This document shows positions 10,607 through 22,479 of a stretch of 64,000 bases of DNA, one piece after another; the first letter of the stretch is position 1, and each line of letters opens with the position of its first letter. Location of the stretch: contig NC_064673.1 of assembly GCF_023278565.1 (NCBI RefSeq), positions 1,550,001 through 1,614,000 of the forward strand, written 5' to 3'. The position numbers and the translations under genes are program-made. The notes under the pieces were generated by a model that worked only from the letters and a program-made list of their open reading frames with translations, was not told the origin of the DNA and made no database searches. This DNA is from Colletotrichum lupini. Its lineage: Eukaryota > Ascomycota > Sordariomycetes > Glomerellales > Glomerellaceae.

Positions 10607-12251
10607 TGAAACGGCTGATGATAATGTGGCTTGAGATTGTGTGATGTATAGAACGTTGACGGCTTTGGGATATTAGAGTACTTCTTGGGGATTAACTTGC
10701 GTCTGAAGCGGTTGAGATGTCTTCAGTTGCTAAGGGTATAAGCCTGGAGAGATAAGTGTGTGGATTGACAGGAAAACAGACGATGATGATACCGACATCA
10801 CGTCTTCTAATATACTGGCCATCATCTCAACCTTTGCCAAGCAGACATTGGCGTCGACAACATTCAAACGCCAAAGAAGCAACATGACTACTAGCCTGAT
10901 GACCGATCAGGACCAAAATTTGGTCCGTCCACGGCATCGGGCTTACGAGCGATAACTACGATGCGGCGCGACTCTAGCACGTATGGCATTATGAATCACA
11001 GCCGGGCTTAAGTTTCTCGAATGCGCCGGAATGAGATAGGCGCGAACCAGCCGTCTAGTGCAGATGGCTATCTCGTTTGAGAGAGAAGAAGGGGGTTGGG
11101 GGGCCCGCGGAAGCAGGCGTCGTAAATCTCTGTCTCTCCCTGGGGCATGGTAAGATCTAAACGTGCGTGCCGTGTCAACAGGGTATTGGTTTGTCCGTTC
11201 TCGTCCGTTTGGAGTTGGCGCGTCCCCGTCGATTCTGCCGACCAGAGTGATAGGGAGACATGGTGCTAGGGCTGACATGACGTTGAGGGACAACAAGATG
11301 GCGTGCCGCAGAGTTGGCGGGCTTTGGAATTAGGAGCTAGAGTCAAGGAGATAGCCTCTGCATACACATCGCGAAAGTACTCGCTGCTAGTGCCAGTCCG
11401 TTCCGTGGAGGTGAATGGGAGAAGACGAGCTAGCAGACAATACTCAAGATTATCACTAATCCGCGTCCGGCTTTTGGTCGATTTATCAGCGAGCTCCGGA
11501 ACCCTTGAATGATCACCGTCCATGCAGCATCTGATTGGCTGCCCGGTCAAGAACCTTAAGTCTAGCTGGATCGAAATTTGAACTGAATGCCATCCCACGG
11601 ATGATTCAGCCATTTGGTCTGCACGATCCTTGTGTTTGAGATGGCATGTCTTCTCTCCGAGCCACATCCTGACTAATTAATCGATGGCTTTTGCCAAGCC
11701 GTTGAAGAATGCCTTGCAGTCGGCGGCACCAAAGCCTTCGGCAGGGTGCCAGCTTTCATTCCCAATGCACTGCTGAATGGCTTGCGTCGTCTGATGAGAC
11801 AATGGAAACCAAATTATGATGATGTAATGGAACAGCGAGTGCTTCTTTAACACAGTGGAGGAGGCTTGTAACGAAGGGATGCTGGTGTTCGCAATTAGCG
11901 CGTTGAGAAATTGTCAAACATTGGCCCGGTGGGCTTGCATGCTGGGTTGTAGACCGGATCCAAATTAATGGAATCGGCCACATAGATAACCTCCGGTGCC
12001 TCTCGGTGTGTTCCACGGTGGTCGGGATAAGGTTGCGACGCTATAAGCTGACAATGAGTCACTCCGTATGAGTACAAATGGCATTCAAGACTTGGTCGAT
12101 GATTGCAAGCTTCTGCAACGCAATTTTGACTGGCTTGTGCCAAAGTGTAGTATACAGCCGCCGCGGGTAAATCCGGGTGCGGCACATCTTCTCTTAAGAG
12201 GTGTTTATGCGAGTGCTCTTGGTAATACAACATATACAAGAACCCGCCATT
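10607..12251. other. Long intergenic region without a supported gene
   Basis: About 1.6 kb between the transporter start and the 3' end of the PPR gene. Composition is ordinary, with no RIP signature. Short open frames occur at 10943-11296, 11266-11667 and 11895-12239 on the minus strand, but none has a domain, a signal peptide or joinable splice sites. A cysteine-containing minus-strand segment near 11680-11790 reads smoothly to a TAA but has no usable upstream exon. I see no gene I can support. Confidence 0.5.
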
Positions 12252-14152
12252 TTATGATGGGAAGCGATATGTCATCTCGGTGTCCTTTCGGTCCAATCCG
12301 GAACTTCTCTTGATCTCGTCGGCAACGGATGCCATCACCTTCGACAAGCCCGACTGGACGTCCATATTCCGTCTCTCGGCCTGCTCGATCAACCACCAAA
12401 CCCGCACGTCCTGCACGTCAAGGGACTTTCTGACGAGGGTGAGTAGCGTCTTCCTGTTTATCCAAAAACTGTCCAGTTCGGGTTGCTGCCCCTCAACCGG
12501 CGCAGGAGCTTCGCCGAATAATCTCACACACTTGTACGCGAGGTCCAGCTCACCAGCCACGGCGTACTCATGCACAACCCTGGCAAAGACAGTGCGATCG
12601 CCTTTGAGGGCCAACTCTGGGTTTTGCGCAACAAGAGCCTTGAGAGCTTCCGTATCCTCGCACGCTTGGAGAACGTAGCGAATGGTGACATGATTAGGGC
12701 TGGCCTCGGTGTACTTGTGCGCATTCTGGTAGATCTCCAACGCTTTCGCGAAGCCGTGTGTTTCGACAGCGGCTTCAATGATGACATTGAGCGCGGCAAT
12801 GGGGACTTTGTAGCTGCGGATAAGCTCAGTAAGAGTGTTAAGAGCCGGGTCGATACTCTCTGGCTCTTTCTTGATTCTCTGGTAGATTGGACGGGTGCTG
12901 GCGTATGGCGCAACTGAGATGGCCTTGAACATGATGCACAAGACCCGCAATGCGCTCACGATATCTCCGACTCCGCCGTAGCATTCGATTAGCGCCTCGT
13001 AATGATGCGCAACCAGTTTTCCACCCCTCTGCGTGACGAGCCGCGCAGCCCCTGTAGCAAGCTGATAGTCGTTCTGCCTGGCAGCCGTGTTGATAATGTT
13101 GAGAAGCACCCCGTCCGAAAGTTGCTCCTTGTCCTTCTCCAGCATCCTACCCCATATGTATCGTGTGCCCTCGTAGTGGTACGCCTCGGAGCAATTGTCG
13201 AGCAGTAAATACCACAACGCAACGTCGGTCTCGCCATCAGAAGAGTGAACCTTGCTATGCGCCAGCTTGATCGCCTCATCTATAAAACCGCGCTGGGCGA
13301 GGGTGAAAATGAAGATGTTAAAGACCCATGAAGCCATCGGTACTTGCTTGTGAATTAGGTTTTCTATTGCGTCGAAAGCCAGCTCGATTTGACCGTCGCG
13401 GAGTAGCCCAAGGGCAACGTGGGCCTGTCCTGGGATATCGACCTCAGTCCACGACTGCTTCATTGCTGCAAGAATCTCGTTTCGAAGTAAGTAATCAGGA
13501 TGTATCGCGAGAGCCTATCATCGTCAGCGGAAGGGGCAATTCGGTTTGTCTTGGGGAATCATACAGCTAACGCGGCATGGGATATTGAAGGCGAAGTTGT
13601 GAACTGCAGTCGCTTCATCTCCGCAAAAAGCTGTGCTAGGAACGCCGCCGATCCTTGAACATCGGCCGTAGCCACGATCAAGTCTTCGTAGAGTTTTGGG
13701 CTGAGCTCAACGCCTCTAGCCCGCAATAGATATGTGATGATTGTTGCGACCTTTTTGAAGCTCTTGGGTTGGCCCCGGAGGACCTCCAAGGCATCCAGGA
13801 TTGCAGGCAGCGAGGCTGCTCGGAGCTGCTCGTTCACGGCGGGGAGATTGTCGTCCACGGATTCCGACCCTTCTGTTTGTCGAGCTGCATCGGCTTCAAC
13901 TAGCTCTTCGCTATCGTGATGCTTCGGGTGTCCTTCTACCTGCACGGCCGAAGATGTGGCGGTTGTGTATCTTCGACATCGTGTACGATTCGCAGGACGG
14001 CGGGTTGATGGGACAAGGTGACTTCGTTGGCGCGTCGCAAGCGATGTTCTGGGAACAATCTGTGTATTGAGGAGCCTGGCCGCAGCTTGCGTATCGACAG
14101 AGGGGCAGAGACAGCGCCATAAGCCGTCGAAAATTACTCGAGTGCCCGACAT
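12252..14152 (-). CDS. Pentatricopeptide-repeat protein, probably mitochondrial
   Basis: A helical-repeat RNA-binding protein of about 616 residues. Exon 1 (13565-14152) and exon 2 (12252-13514) join through a 50-base intron (GTATGA..GATAG), giving SHAALA|ALAIHPDYLLRNEIL in frame. I chose the ATG at 14152. The residues after it (MSGTRVIFDGLWRCLCP, then RTSLATRQRSHLVPSTRR) form an Arg-rich, acid-poor presequence typical of mitochondrial import. An in-frame ATG at 14269 would add 39 residues. The body consists of degenerate helix pairs of about 35 residues: VFNIFIFTLAQRGFIDEAIK, LLNIINTAARQNDYQLATG, YEALIECYGGVGDIVSALR, LNVIIEAAVETHGFAKALE, TIRYVLQACEDTEALK. Exact repeat number and target transcript are unknown. 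It lies head-to-tail with LSM4, 464 bases apart. Confidence 0.82.
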
Positions 14153-14615
14153 GGAGCTGGCAATGCGGCTGGGCACGGGGGATACAAATTCTGGAGAGCT
14201 GCAGCTTGCACTTTTCGGAGCTTCTCTCACCGAATTAATCCCGGTGCAAAAGTGGATCACGTGACTCACCCGACATTGAATGCGCTTCGCGATAGACGAC
14301 GAGCATGCACAAGCATCACGGCTGGCATATGGATAAGCATCGCGTCATGAGAATATCTTCTTGCTTTTTGAACGTAAAATGATTATGTTGATATGCGTGC
14401 TCCCGAGGCGGGCGGCCAAAGGCCGATAACGCAATGCTGATCCAATGGCGTTGTAATTCCGAATGGCATCCGCATTCGAATTCCTTTTCGTGCGAGACGT
14501 CCAATGTGGATGTCTGTAGCCTTCAGATGGCCGTCGATCTTCTTGCAAGTCGTGCAAAGTAGCCGCTGGGAGCCGTGTATCAACTGGGCTCGTCATGATC
14601 GTGTCCGGGATATCA

Positions 14616-15244
14616 TCATTGCCCACCACCACCGCCACCACCACCACGGTTACCTCTTCCTCTGCCTCCACGGCCCTGGCCTCTGCCCCGACCTCTGTCA
14701 CCTCCGCGGCCGCCATGGTCTCCTCTCGATCCACCTCTGCCACCGCGGAATCCTCCTTGCTGGTTCTGTTGGTTCTCCTTCACAACGTCAATGATGTCGT
14801 CGGGTACTCGTAGGTATTTGATCTAGGGCTTCGTCAGCATGTCGCTCGTGATTGGGACTTGCGCTATCTGAGTTTTCGTACGTTGTTTCCTTTGACGTAG
14901 ACTTCGGGTATCTTGACGAACTTGTCGCCTTCCTATGTACTCGTCAGTGGTCTGGCGCGGGGTATGGGGGCGATGCATCGACGCGGGCGGCGCGTACCGG
15001 ACTCGTTTGAACAACCTCCTTCAATGTGAGGTTCATCCAGGTATCGCACATGACCAGGTGGCCATTGAGTGTTTCGCCGTTCTTCAGCTCGACGAGCATA
15101 GGGTGCCCTTGGGCGGCGTTCAAGAGACCGAGGGGTAACTGTGACAGCTGCGTTAGCCAGCGCGCTTACAGTTCATTGCACGAGACAGCTGCGCGACAAT
15201 TGCCGCATGTTGCATATCTGAGGAGGCGCATGAGGACGTACCAT
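14616..15244 (-). CDS. LSM4: U6 snRNA-associated Sm-like protein LSm4
   Basis: A subunit of the LSm2-8 ring that binds the U6 snRNA 3' end in the nucleus, and of the cytoplasmic LSm1-7 ring used in mRNA decapping. It has 133 residues in four exons: 15242-15244 (the ATG alone), 14998-15138, 14882-14932 and 14616-14822. Introns are 103, 65 and 59 bases. The Sm1 motif is clear ([32 protein letters not shown]), followed by Sm2 ([18 protein letters not shown]). After position ~90 comes a Gln-Asn stretch and an Arg-Gly-rich tail ([20 protein letters not shown]), ending in a run of Gly and Gln. Length and architecture match ascomycete LSm4. The tail is usually linked to P-body assembly (family knowledge). 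Confidence 0.96.
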
Positions 15245-15878
15245 TTTGTGATTCGGGCTCTGGAGCTTGCCGTGGGAAAGGAAGCTGAGCTGGAGCTTGA
15301 CGCGGACGGTTGACGATTATGCGACAATGGAGATTTAAGTGGGTCAGTTCGGTGAGAGCCCGGTGAGTGGCCACCCGCACCACCAGCGCCGGACGCGGAC
15401 GTTGCTGAGAGAAGACACACCAGGGTACATCGGCATGACGTCGATAACACTGAACACAGGTAGGTACCTAAGGAAAGCAGTCCCTGACACGGCAACTCGT
15501 ACCAGGGTACCTACCTCAAGCAATAGAAAAGACAACACTTGAGATCCGCAATTTGAACTGTTTTCTTATTACAATTTGCAAGCTGTCGGCTTTCGAAAGC
15601 TTCTGAAAAGGCATCGCTATGTACCTCTAAGCATCCTATGACAAATTATCGAGTTATCCTAGTTGAGTTGCAAGCAGGGGTACTATCCGTATGGGCAAGC
15701 ACCAATTCAATTTCGCCTCCATCCAGTTGACTTTCGGTACTCTCAGAAATGCAGGGAACACTTTGAGGAGTTCTTCTACATAATCACAAAGCAATTTTCA
15801 TGCTTGGCTCAAAAATTCCACCTGTGCTGAATGTCCGCTTCACAAAAACAGCCTTTAGAACGCCGAACAACAAAAGAA

Positions 15879-15973
15879 TGACCAACGTGGGGCTCGAACC
15901 CACAACCCCCAGATAACCACACGTCGCGGACGAGATAGAAGTCTGATGCGCTACCATTGCGCCAGCCGGCCAG
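15879..15973 (-). tRNA. tRNA-Arg(UCU) with an intron
   Basis: A complete cloverleaf can be folded on the minus strand. The acceptor stem is GGCCGGC with GTTGGTC (several G-U pairs) plus discriminator A. The D arm is GCGC-AATGGTA-GCGC. The anticodon arm is TCAGA-C-T-TCT-A, then an intron of about 21 bases, then A-TCTGG. The T arm is GTGGG-TTCGAGC-CCCAC. The anticodon TCT decodes AGA. The intron sits after position 37, the normal place for nuclear tRNA introns. The B box GGTTCGAGCC is perfect, and a TTTT run (AAAA at 15872-15875 on the plus strand) follows as Pol III terminator. Stem mismatches are few, so it is probably functional. Confidence 0.9.
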
Positions 15974-16208
15974 ATCTGCTGACCAATCGCTGATTGGGCA
16001 GGTTGACGACGGAAGCTGCATCCCGTCTCATGAACGCTTTCCCGTGCGCAATCAGAATGCGTCTTGGGCAATCGCGATGGTTTGCAAATGCCTCAGAAGT
16101 TCGTAATGCTACCTAGGAAGACTTTCATAGAAGCCAAAAAGCTCTCATTGAATCTAAACCTTTACAATGTTCTATGGGGAAAAGCTTGACAAAGCTTCAA
16201 GTGCGCAT

Positions 16209-16273
16209 CAAGTTTTCTTCCCCTCACCAACTTCCGATGCTACTCGGGGTTGGTGAAGAAGCTTTCAACATCT
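16209..16273. repeat. Imperfect inverted repeat (possible hairpin)
   Basis: The left arm, ending TCTTCCCCTCACCAAC, is followed after about 17 bases by GTTGGTGAAGAAGCTTT. The 8-base core TCACCAAC/GTTGGTGA pairs perfectly and is extended by CTTC/GAAG and AAG/CTT with a short bulge. It could form a stem-loop in RNA. No tRNA, snRNA or snoRNA signature accompanies it, and chance is possible. Confidence 0.35.
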
Positions 16274-17529
16274 TCCTTATTACCCCACATTTGCTTTGCT
16301 AACGATTCCCTGGGGTCTGGGCAGGAGACTGGATTGCAGTAATACGAATCATTCTAGCTGTGTGCATGTACTTTTCTTCTTGTGGCCATGCTTGTAAAAA
16401 GACAATGGAATTTCCAAGTCCCAGCATATGCTAACAATCGGGGTATCAGTGTAGTGACTCACTTACCACTTCACAGGATATAAGTACACGCTCTGCAACC
16501 CCTCTTGAGCTTTCAACAATCACAGCTTTGCGAGATCGATTGCTTCAGCTGGATTGGCTTGGATCCCGACTCAAGCCCTGTGCCGCCGAAGAGCAAGACA
16601 CAGGAACAAGAGCCAAAACTGCTGATAGGTATCCTACCTTTATGAATCCCTCTTAGCAAATGCTTACCACCCGCTTTTGAAATGTGACCCGAAGAGTCGG
16701 GAAGCCTTTAAGGTTATTCATAGGTGGTTTCACAGCCAATGAGCCTTGCTCGGTTGCTCTGGCAAAATGCTCATAGACTTAGTTTACTGGGTGAATGATG
16801 TAATCTCTCAATCGCTGAGCCCATTTGCACCAATCGAGGTCATGTTCATCGTCAAGTTCATCTTCGCCCTGTTCCACTTTGTTGGTAATAAAAAGTAGTG
16901 TATGTTACTTGACTGCACTCAGGTGATGGCGTCTCACTACCTACCTTATGTGAAGAGCCTTGACTAAGACAGCTGTCTGCCATGTCGTTCCATGCTGTCT
17001 CTTCGGTTTAGAGCGGAGCCCCGACATATTGCTCTGAACCTCGAACTGGAACCAGCTCCGAAAAAATAGTCTTCTTAATGATGATAAGGTGGTGATCGTG
17101 GTTCAGATAGGCTAGCGGACGAAATGACGAAATCGCAAGACCCGATTGCGAATGCCGTTGACATTGTCGAAATACCCATTTCGCTGACCTGGAGCCCAGC
17201 CGGTTGGTCGACCGATGAGCGGGCGCCGTCCGACGACCCACCAGCGATACCACCGAGCTACCGGGGCCCCGTGGGCTAACACCGCAACACGCTCAGGCTT
17301 GATTCTCTTACTAGCTTTTAGGGGAAGGTTCCTGCCGTTGTAGTCTACTGAAATGTGGGAGCCGGCAATGGAGGTGCTGCGTCACTCATAACACTTACGC
17401 GCGACATATAACAGTTACTTTGCAGTGCCTGGAAGCACATATCTCAATCTCAAGGCGGCTTTTCTGTTCCTGCTTGGTTTTGGAGTAGATATCTGTGAAG
17501 TTGCAAGATCACAGGCTTCACATTTCACC

Positions 17530-19504
17530 ATGTTGCCAATTCTTAGCCTGTCAACGTTGGCGACACTGGCCCTCGGTGCCTCCGCTGTCATCGCTCAGAG
17601 CGTGCAGCAGCGTCAGCCGAACATTGTCTTCATCTTGACTGATGATCAGGACGAGCAACTCGGTTCCCTTGACTACATGCCTTATGTTCAGAAGCATTTT
17701 GTTCAGCAGGGAACATACTATCGCAAACACTTTTGCACGATCGCAATTTGCTGTCCATCTCGTGTCAGCTTGTTGACGGGGCAAGCGGCGCACAACACCA
17801 ATGTCACATATGTTACTCCCCCTCATGGTAAGTCGTAAGCATCTACTGCCAATAGAGTGACAATAGTCTGAATATCCTCATAGGTGGCTACCCGAAATTT
17901 GTCTCCCAAGGTTACAACGACAAGTATCTTCCTGTCTGGCTTCAGGACGCTGGCTACAACACGTATTACACCGGCAAGCTCTTCAACTCTCACTCTACCC
18001 AAAATTGGAACAATCCCTTCCCCAAGGGCTGGACTGGGAGTGACTGTAAGTCATTGACAACACCTAGAATTCGGGGCTTCATTGCTAACTCTAGCCTAGT
18101 CCTTCTAGATCCCAACACCTATCTCTACTTGAATGCAACGTTCCAGAGAAACCAGAGCCCACCTCAGACTTTCCCGGGCGAGTACAGTAACGACTTGGTT
18201 GCCGAAAGAGCTCTCGGCTTCTTGGATGATGCTCTCAAGTTCAACGGCAGCAAGCCTTTCTTCTTGGGTGTTGCACCAATTGGTCCTCACAACAACGGAC
18301 TTGGCGGCGAGACCAGTGCTGGTGCGACACCACCCATCCCCGCGAAGAGGCACGAAAACCTCTTCTCAAACGTGACTGTTCCTCGCACTTACAACTTTAA
18401 CCCTGACAAGGTAAGACTATCGACTTCCTGATCCAGGTCGTTGGTCGCTTACGCTACTTTTATAGCCGAGCATGGCCAACTGGGGTCTCATCATCCCCCA
18501 GCTGAACGCCACCGAGATAACATACGGTGATAACTACTACCGCCGCCGTCTCCAAACACTGCAGTCCGTTGATGAAATGGTTGACGCCATCGTCAAGCGT
18601 CTCGATCAAGCCGGTGTCCTCGACAATACCTATGTCATCTTCACGTCTGACAATGGCTTCCACATTGGACAGCATCGTCTGAAGCCAGGAAAGACTTGCG
18701 CGATTGAGGAAGACATCAACGTGCCCTTCTTGATCCGCGGCCCCGGCGTGCCAAAGGGCAAGACTGTGGACTTTGTCACAACCCACACCGACATTGCTCC
18801 TACGATCTTCTCGTTAGCCAACATCACCCTACGTGACGACTTTGATGGTTCTCCTATTCCCTTCTCTGAGAATGGGATCCAAAAGGCCCAGAATGACCCT
18901 AAACATGATCACGTCAATGTTGAGTTTTGGGGTACTCAACGCGGATATGACGCGTTTGGCGGAGGTCAGTTCATTTGATTCATATTGCATCGCTCCAAGC
19001 AACTTGACACTAACGTCCTATTAGCATCTGCGAACAACACTTACAAGGCCATGCGTGTTCTCGGCGACAGTTATAGCCTGTTCTACTCAGTTTGGTGCAG
19101 CAACGAACGCGAATTTTACGACATGAAGGTAAGTCTGATTTCTAGGAGTGGATGTCCATAAATCATGACCAGTTACTCACTCCTGTTAATAGAAGGACCC
19201 AGGTCAGATGAACAACCTTGCCGGAAGCGCTTCAGGTCAGCTTCTCGATCGTCCCTTGTCCGTCGTCCAAGACCGTCTTGATGCCCTTTTATTGGTCCTC
19301 AAGAGTTGCAAGGCCGAGACTTGCAGGCTTCCATGGAAGCACATCCACCCTGAAGGTGGCGTCGAGAACCTCCGGGATGCACTTGATCCCAAGTTTGATG
19401 AGTTTTACGCCGGACAGCCCAAGATTTCCTTCTCAGACTGCAAGGACTTCTACGACATTGCTTCTGAGGGAGCGCAGGATACTTTAGTCCATTACGACCC
19501 GTGA
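17530..19504 (+). CDS. Secreted arylsulfatase-type sulfatase
   Basis: A formylglycine-dependent sulfate-ester hydrolase of 561 residues in six exons: 17530-17827, 17884-18045, 18100-18410, 18466-18964, 19025-19128 and 19193-19504. Introns are 54-64 bases and every junction stays in frame. The start at 17530 gives a clear signal peptide (MLPILSLSTLATLALGASA), so the enzyme should be secreted. An earlier in-frame start at 17425 is less likely. Metal-site residues follow in NIVFILTDDQDEQLG. The signature CCPSRVSLLTGQ has the Cys that is converted to formylglycine. FTSDNGFHIGQHRLKPGKT carries the Asp-Asn and His/Lys of the active site. Several N-glycosylation sequons are present (NVTYVT, NATF, NITL). 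The natural substrate, aryl or carbohydrate sulfate, is not decidable. A Copia LTR begins 108 bases after the stop. Confidence 0.94.
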
Positions 19505-19612
19505 GTCTTAATTATAAATATTTATGACTGAGGATGGGTGCTGAGTGAGTTTGAAGTGCGATGTTGGATGAAGGTCTTCTGGACAAGCCATCGCTTTCGG
19601 AAGAGCTGTAGT

Positions 19613-19817
19613 TGTCGGATTAGAAGTCTAATTCGACCGCGGCATATAGCCGACTACGCAGGGGCCAATTAGGGGCCCTATTTACGATTATCGTAGCCAG
19701 CCTAACCTACGGTTAGAACCTCCTTTTTATACTTATTACGTAGATATTTATATAATTTAATTAATCTCTTTATTAACTACGGTTCGAACTAACTACTTTA
19801 TAATAGGGATACTAATA
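19613..19817 (+). repeat. 5' LTR of Copia B
   Basis: Starts TGTCGGATTAG and ends GGATACTAATA. It is preceded directly by the target duplication GTAGT. It keeps more CA/TG than the 3' copy (GCATATAGCC, GCAGGGGCCAATT), so RIP has been lighter at this outer edge. Confidence 0.88.
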
Positions 19818-22479
19818 CTAATTAGTAGTTAAACTCTACTATTATAGATCGGTAAGGTATCTCGCTATATAAAAAAGATAACCTCTTAATACTATATAAG
19901 ATAAGAGATTCGTACTAATTAACCTTACGAAAGTAGATAAAAAAGGAGGTAATTCTTAAATACTATATAGAATCGAGTAATCGTAGCCCTTTATTACTTA
20001 CGAGAGGTCGACGTTTATTATGTTAAACTACGTTAATTAACGGAACTACTTAAGTAACTAGCTTTTTACTATTACCCCGAGTAGCTTTTTTACTAAACGA
20101 CTTTTCTATAGCCGGCCCGTAATTAGAAATTAACTAGTTAAATTAATAAAAGTATAGTATAAAAAAGCACCGCGCGATTAAAAAAAGGGATCTCTAAATA
20201 TAAATATTTTTACTTAGCGGCGAAGGTAACCTTATAAGAGTTATTAAGCTAAGAGATCTATAGTATATAAAAAAGTCTATTATTACGAGGATCTTATAAA
20301 TACGACCTTAAGCCCGCGATCTAAACGACCTCCTTATAGCTCCCTTAACTACCCCCTAAGTATTACTTAAGAATATAGTATAGGGGACGGTTTAATAAGG
20401 GAGGAGGGGATTTAGAGGTCCTAATAATATCGAGCTAAGAGTATTACGGATCTTAGAGATTAACTTAAGAAGAAGGCGGTTACCCTAAAGTGGTCTTACG
20501 ACCTCTTACTAAAGTTACTATTAGCCTAAAAAAAGGCTAAAAAGACGAGGATCTAAGGAGAAAAGAAAAGAATCTTCTAGAGGGCCGCTAAAGGGCTTTT
20601 TTTTTATATTAGCTCCCGGCGCGAGATTATTAATTTTAAGAAATTAACTAAGGAAGCTATTTAGAGATTATAAAGAGTACGAGGCTTAAGAAGCTAGAAG
20701 TATACGGGATAGCGGAAATCGGTAACTAATAAAGATCCTAAGACTAATTACTATATTTTCTTACGGTAATATAAACGTCTACTACTATTATTATTAAAAA
20801 GAACTACTAAAACCTACCCTTTTTTACTAAATAAAAAGGAGGATCTTAGTAAGTACGATAACTAGCGATTTAGAAAGGTAGTAATAATTATTAAAAATAG
20901 TAAAAACGAGAGTAGTAATAAGATAGTAAGAAGAAGCGGGAATCTCTTAGACCTCGATAAATTCGTTAAGTAGTAAAAGTACGGATTTACTACGACCCGC
21001 GCGCAGATTAAATATATCCCTATTAAAATTAAATACGTTAGTAACCGCTAATATAGGTATAAGCTAGAGCACGACCCTTAGTAAGTTAGGGTAAAAAAAG
21101 AGAGGACGAAACCCGATCCTAAATAGAATCCTAATCCCTTATAAATAAGTAAATATTAACCCGGATTATTAGGGGACGTAGATATATAGAATTATAGATT
21201 AGCCTAACGGCGAGTAAATTAACGTAGTATTAATCTATTTAACTAAGGTCTATAAGAAAAAGGGGCTATAAGGGTAACCCCTATTTTACGAAATCGTAAA
21301 CGACCTTAGCTACTAACTAAATAAATAGTTCGTAAGCGCAAGCTTAGGAATTACGAAAGTAGTTAATAAATTCCTCTATGGGCGAGGGGTATTACTAGCG
21401 TAATTATAATCGTAAGAGTTATATAAAATATTAGTAACGATAATTATAAAAAAGGAATTCGTATTATAGAACTAGGTATAGGTTAATAGAGCGTATAATT
21501 ACTTTAACGAATTTAGAAAAAGGGTAAACGACCTAGATTTCCTCCCTATAATCACTAATAAAAATCTATTATTATAAAAGGATATACCGGGGTAAAATAT
21601 AGTATTAGAAGTACGATAATCGATAATTCTACCTATTTCGATCTATAACTTATTACCGCTACTAATACGAAATTTAGCGCCGATCGGTTAATAAGAAAAG
21701 AAGTAAACGACCTAAAGTTATTAATAGTACGTAGCGACGTAGGGATTATATATAAATACTAAAAATCTAGCGGCGAATACGAGGTAATTTATAAACCTTA
21801 AAAAAATCTTCCCAAAAGAGAAATTATACTCTGGGGGGAAGTATAAGGTTTTATAAAAAACCTTAACGATATTTTATAATTATTATAAAAAAGTTAGAAT
21901 TAGGGAATACTAGTACTATTCGGTAATTAATATCGTACTCGTAGGCAAAGCTTCTAATTATTATTACGAAGCGGTGCGTAATTTCGATCGAAACGACTTT
22001 CTTAGTATAATTAACGTAATCCGAAGCCGCTTCGAGACCTATAATAAAAACCTAGAGCTCTTATTTAAGCTACGAGCGATTTCTTTTATATTTATAGCTA
22101 GGATAATAAAGGGCAAATTACGAGTAGAGATCCTTAAAAAGCTTATTAATTAAATTAATAAGCTAATAAAAACTTAGCTAAATAAGGGGATAAACGAGCG
22201 GAAAGTTAGATATTTCTATACCGTAGTTTAGCGTATATTAGAAATAAAAATAACCCTATACTAAGTACCCGAAGATTATAAAACGCTCTACTCGAGGCTA
22301 AGATCTAGCTTTAATATTAAAATAAGAATACTATACTAAACCTACTTCTAAGCGTACGACGGCCCTTATTAATAATATTAGGTCGACTAAACGTATAATA
22401 AGAAGGGAAAAGAGGCTAAATATAATAATCGCTAGTAAGGAGGCCTAGATTCGTTAAATAAGTAGAGATTTAACTTATA

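Larger units (their letters stand above)
15245..17529. other. Intergenic region between LSM4 and the sulfatase, containing one tRNA gene
   Basis: About 2.3 kb of unique, non-RIP sequence between divergently transcribed genes. It contains a tRNA-Arg (15879-15973, minus) and a potential hairpin near 16209-16273, both listed separately. The final 150 bases precede the sulfatase start and hold its promoter. I see no protein gene; the open frames have no recognisable product. Confidence 0.5.

Noticed and set aside
11660..12240. Possible small secreted cysteine-containing protein on the minus strand
   Set aside because: Two stretches read pleasantly, but a stop precedes any usable donor between them and there is no signal peptide or start in a consistent model.
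14616..14780. Trinucleotide-like CCACCACC repeats as a microsatellite
   Set aside because: They encode the Arg-Gly-rich tail of LSm4 on the minus strand.
17190..17275. tRNA-like sequence on the minus strand (GGTAGCTCGGTGGTA resembling an A box, with GGGGCCC/GGGCTCC pairing)
   Set aside because: No proper D, anticodon or T arm can be folded and the B box (GGTCGACCAACC) does not fit, so I do not call a tRNA.
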